Origin: Thermoplasmata archaeon
GTDB lineage: Archaea > Thermoplasmatota > Thermoplasmata > WALJ01
DNA length: 6,145 nt
Direction: 5' to 3'
Assembly: GCA_026986305.1 (NCBI GenBank)
Contig: JALSOU010000220.1
Location: 1 to 6,145 of the forward strand
Positions 5,443 through 6,145 of this stretch are shown here, in pieces. The translations under genes and the position numbers were made by a program. Position 1 is the first letter of the stretch. Each line of letters begins with the position of its first letter. A model generated the notes under the pieces. The model did not search any database, was not told where the DNA came from, and worked only from the letters and a program-made list of their open reading frames with translations.

Positions 5443-6145
5443 ATGCATACCATAGCTCTGGCAGGAAATCCGAATGTAGGAAAAACCGTGGTCTTCAACG
5501 GGCTAACCGGAATGAAACAGCATGTTGGAAACTGGCCCGGAGTCACTGTAGAGAGGAAAACAGGGGAGTTCACACATAAAGGCCTTAAAATTGAGGTGGT
5601 AGACCTTCCGGGAACATACAGCCTCAACCCTTATTCCATAGATGAGAAGATAACCAGAAGATACATAGTTGAAGAAAAGCCAGAGGCTATAGTTAATGTT
5701 GTGGATGCGTCCAACATCGAGAGGAACCTCTACCTTACGGTTCAGCTCCTTGAAGCGGGAGCAAATGTTGTTCTGGCGCTCAACATGATGGATGAAGCCG
5801 AGAAGAAGGGGATGAAGATAGACATAAAGCGTCTGGGAGAGATATTAAAGGTGCCTGTGGTTCCGATGGTTGCCACAAAAGGCATAGGTTTTGATGAGCT
5901 GAAAGATGAGATATATGAGGAGATAACCAGACATAAAGAGCACAGGCACATGACCGTCGGCTATGGAAAGGAGGTTGAGAGGGCGATAATTGAGCTTGAA
6001 GATGAGATTAAAGGATGCGCTCCTCTGAAAGATTATATTCCTAGGTGGGTAGCGATAAAGCTCCTTGAAGGCGATAAATACGCTGTATGGAGAATAAATA
6101 AGATGGGATGCGGAGATCTCGTTAAGAAATCCAGAGAAATGAAGA
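5443..6145 (+). CDS. feoB: ferrous iron transporter FeoB, N-terminal G-domain (incomplete)
   Basis: FeoB is the membrane protein that imports Fe2+, with a cytoplasmic GTPase domain at its N-terminus. The first 234 residues are visible; the rest (the membrane core of a protein usually 600-700 residues or more) lies beyond the right edge. The G motifs are all present: G1 GNPNVGKT (8-15), switch I with VGNWPGVTVE (G2 Thr35), G3 DLPG (54-57) in the FeoB-typical DLPGTYSL, G4 NMMD (114-117), and a G5 region VATKGIG (143-149). The charged helical stretch after about residue 165 corresponds to the GDI-like helical domain. The start is supported by GGAGG six bases upstream and by the family's short N-terminus before G1. 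An iron-box-like operator precedes it. No feoA lies upstream; whether it follows downstream cannot be seen. Confidence 0.96.
   Translation, partial: MHTIALAGNPNVGKTVVFNGLTGMKQHVGNWPGVTVERKTGEFTHKGLKIEVVDLPGTYSLNPYSIDEKITRRYIVEEKPEAIVNVVDASNIERNLYLTVQLLEAGANVVLALNMMDEAEKKGMKIDIKRLGEILKVPVVPMVATKGIGFDELKDEIYEEITRHKEHRHMTVGYGKEVERAIIELEDEIKGCAPLKDYIPRWVAIKLLEGDKYAVWRINKMGCGDLVKKSREMK

Overview
The window looks like a piece of a euryarchaeal chromosome, most likely from a thermophile. The grounds are an archaeal-type FtsZ, a THEP1-family NTPase, two archaeal domain families of unknown function (DUF835 and DUF2240, recognised by pattern), TATA-box promoters with and without Shine-Dalgarno sites, and heavy use of ATA (Ile) and AGA/AGG (Arg) codons. 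A relative of the Thermoplasmatota (such as the Aciduliprofundum/DHVE2 group) is a reasonable guess, but this rests on general resemblance and not on a search.

Layout. A THEP1-type NTPase on the minus strand (1-423) is cut by the left edge. It diverges from ftsZ on the plus strand (558-1676) across a 134-bp region that holds a clear TATA box and Shine-Dalgarno site for ftsZ. ftsZ converges, with only 13 bp between stop codons, on a minus-strand cluster transcribed right to left: enolase (4067-5323), a 633-residue membrane protein with an external domain, zinc ribbon and DUF835 domain (2135-4036), and a 154-residue DUF2240 protein (1690-2154). Gaps in this cluster are 30 bp and then a 20-bp overlap, so it reads as one operon. 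Divergent from enolase is feoB (5443 to the right edge, incomplete), the ferrous iron transporter GTPase.

How the parts work together. Enolase and FtsZ are housekeeping genes. feoB appears to be iron-regulated: an inverted repeat very close to the DtxR/IdeR iron-box consensus lies across its predicted transcription start, on the feoB side of the divergent region and clear of the eno promoter. The least understood part is the DUF835-DUF2240 pair. The first protein has the build of a surface receptor: signal peptide, Asn-glycosylation sequons, three membrane segments, and a cytoplasmic zinc ribbon joined to DUF835. The start and ribosome-binding site of the second lie inside the end of the first gene, which suggests coupled translation and perhaps a shared function.

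No tRNA, rRNA, CRISPR array, insertion sequence or long repeat was seen. No stretch over 300 bp lacks a gene.
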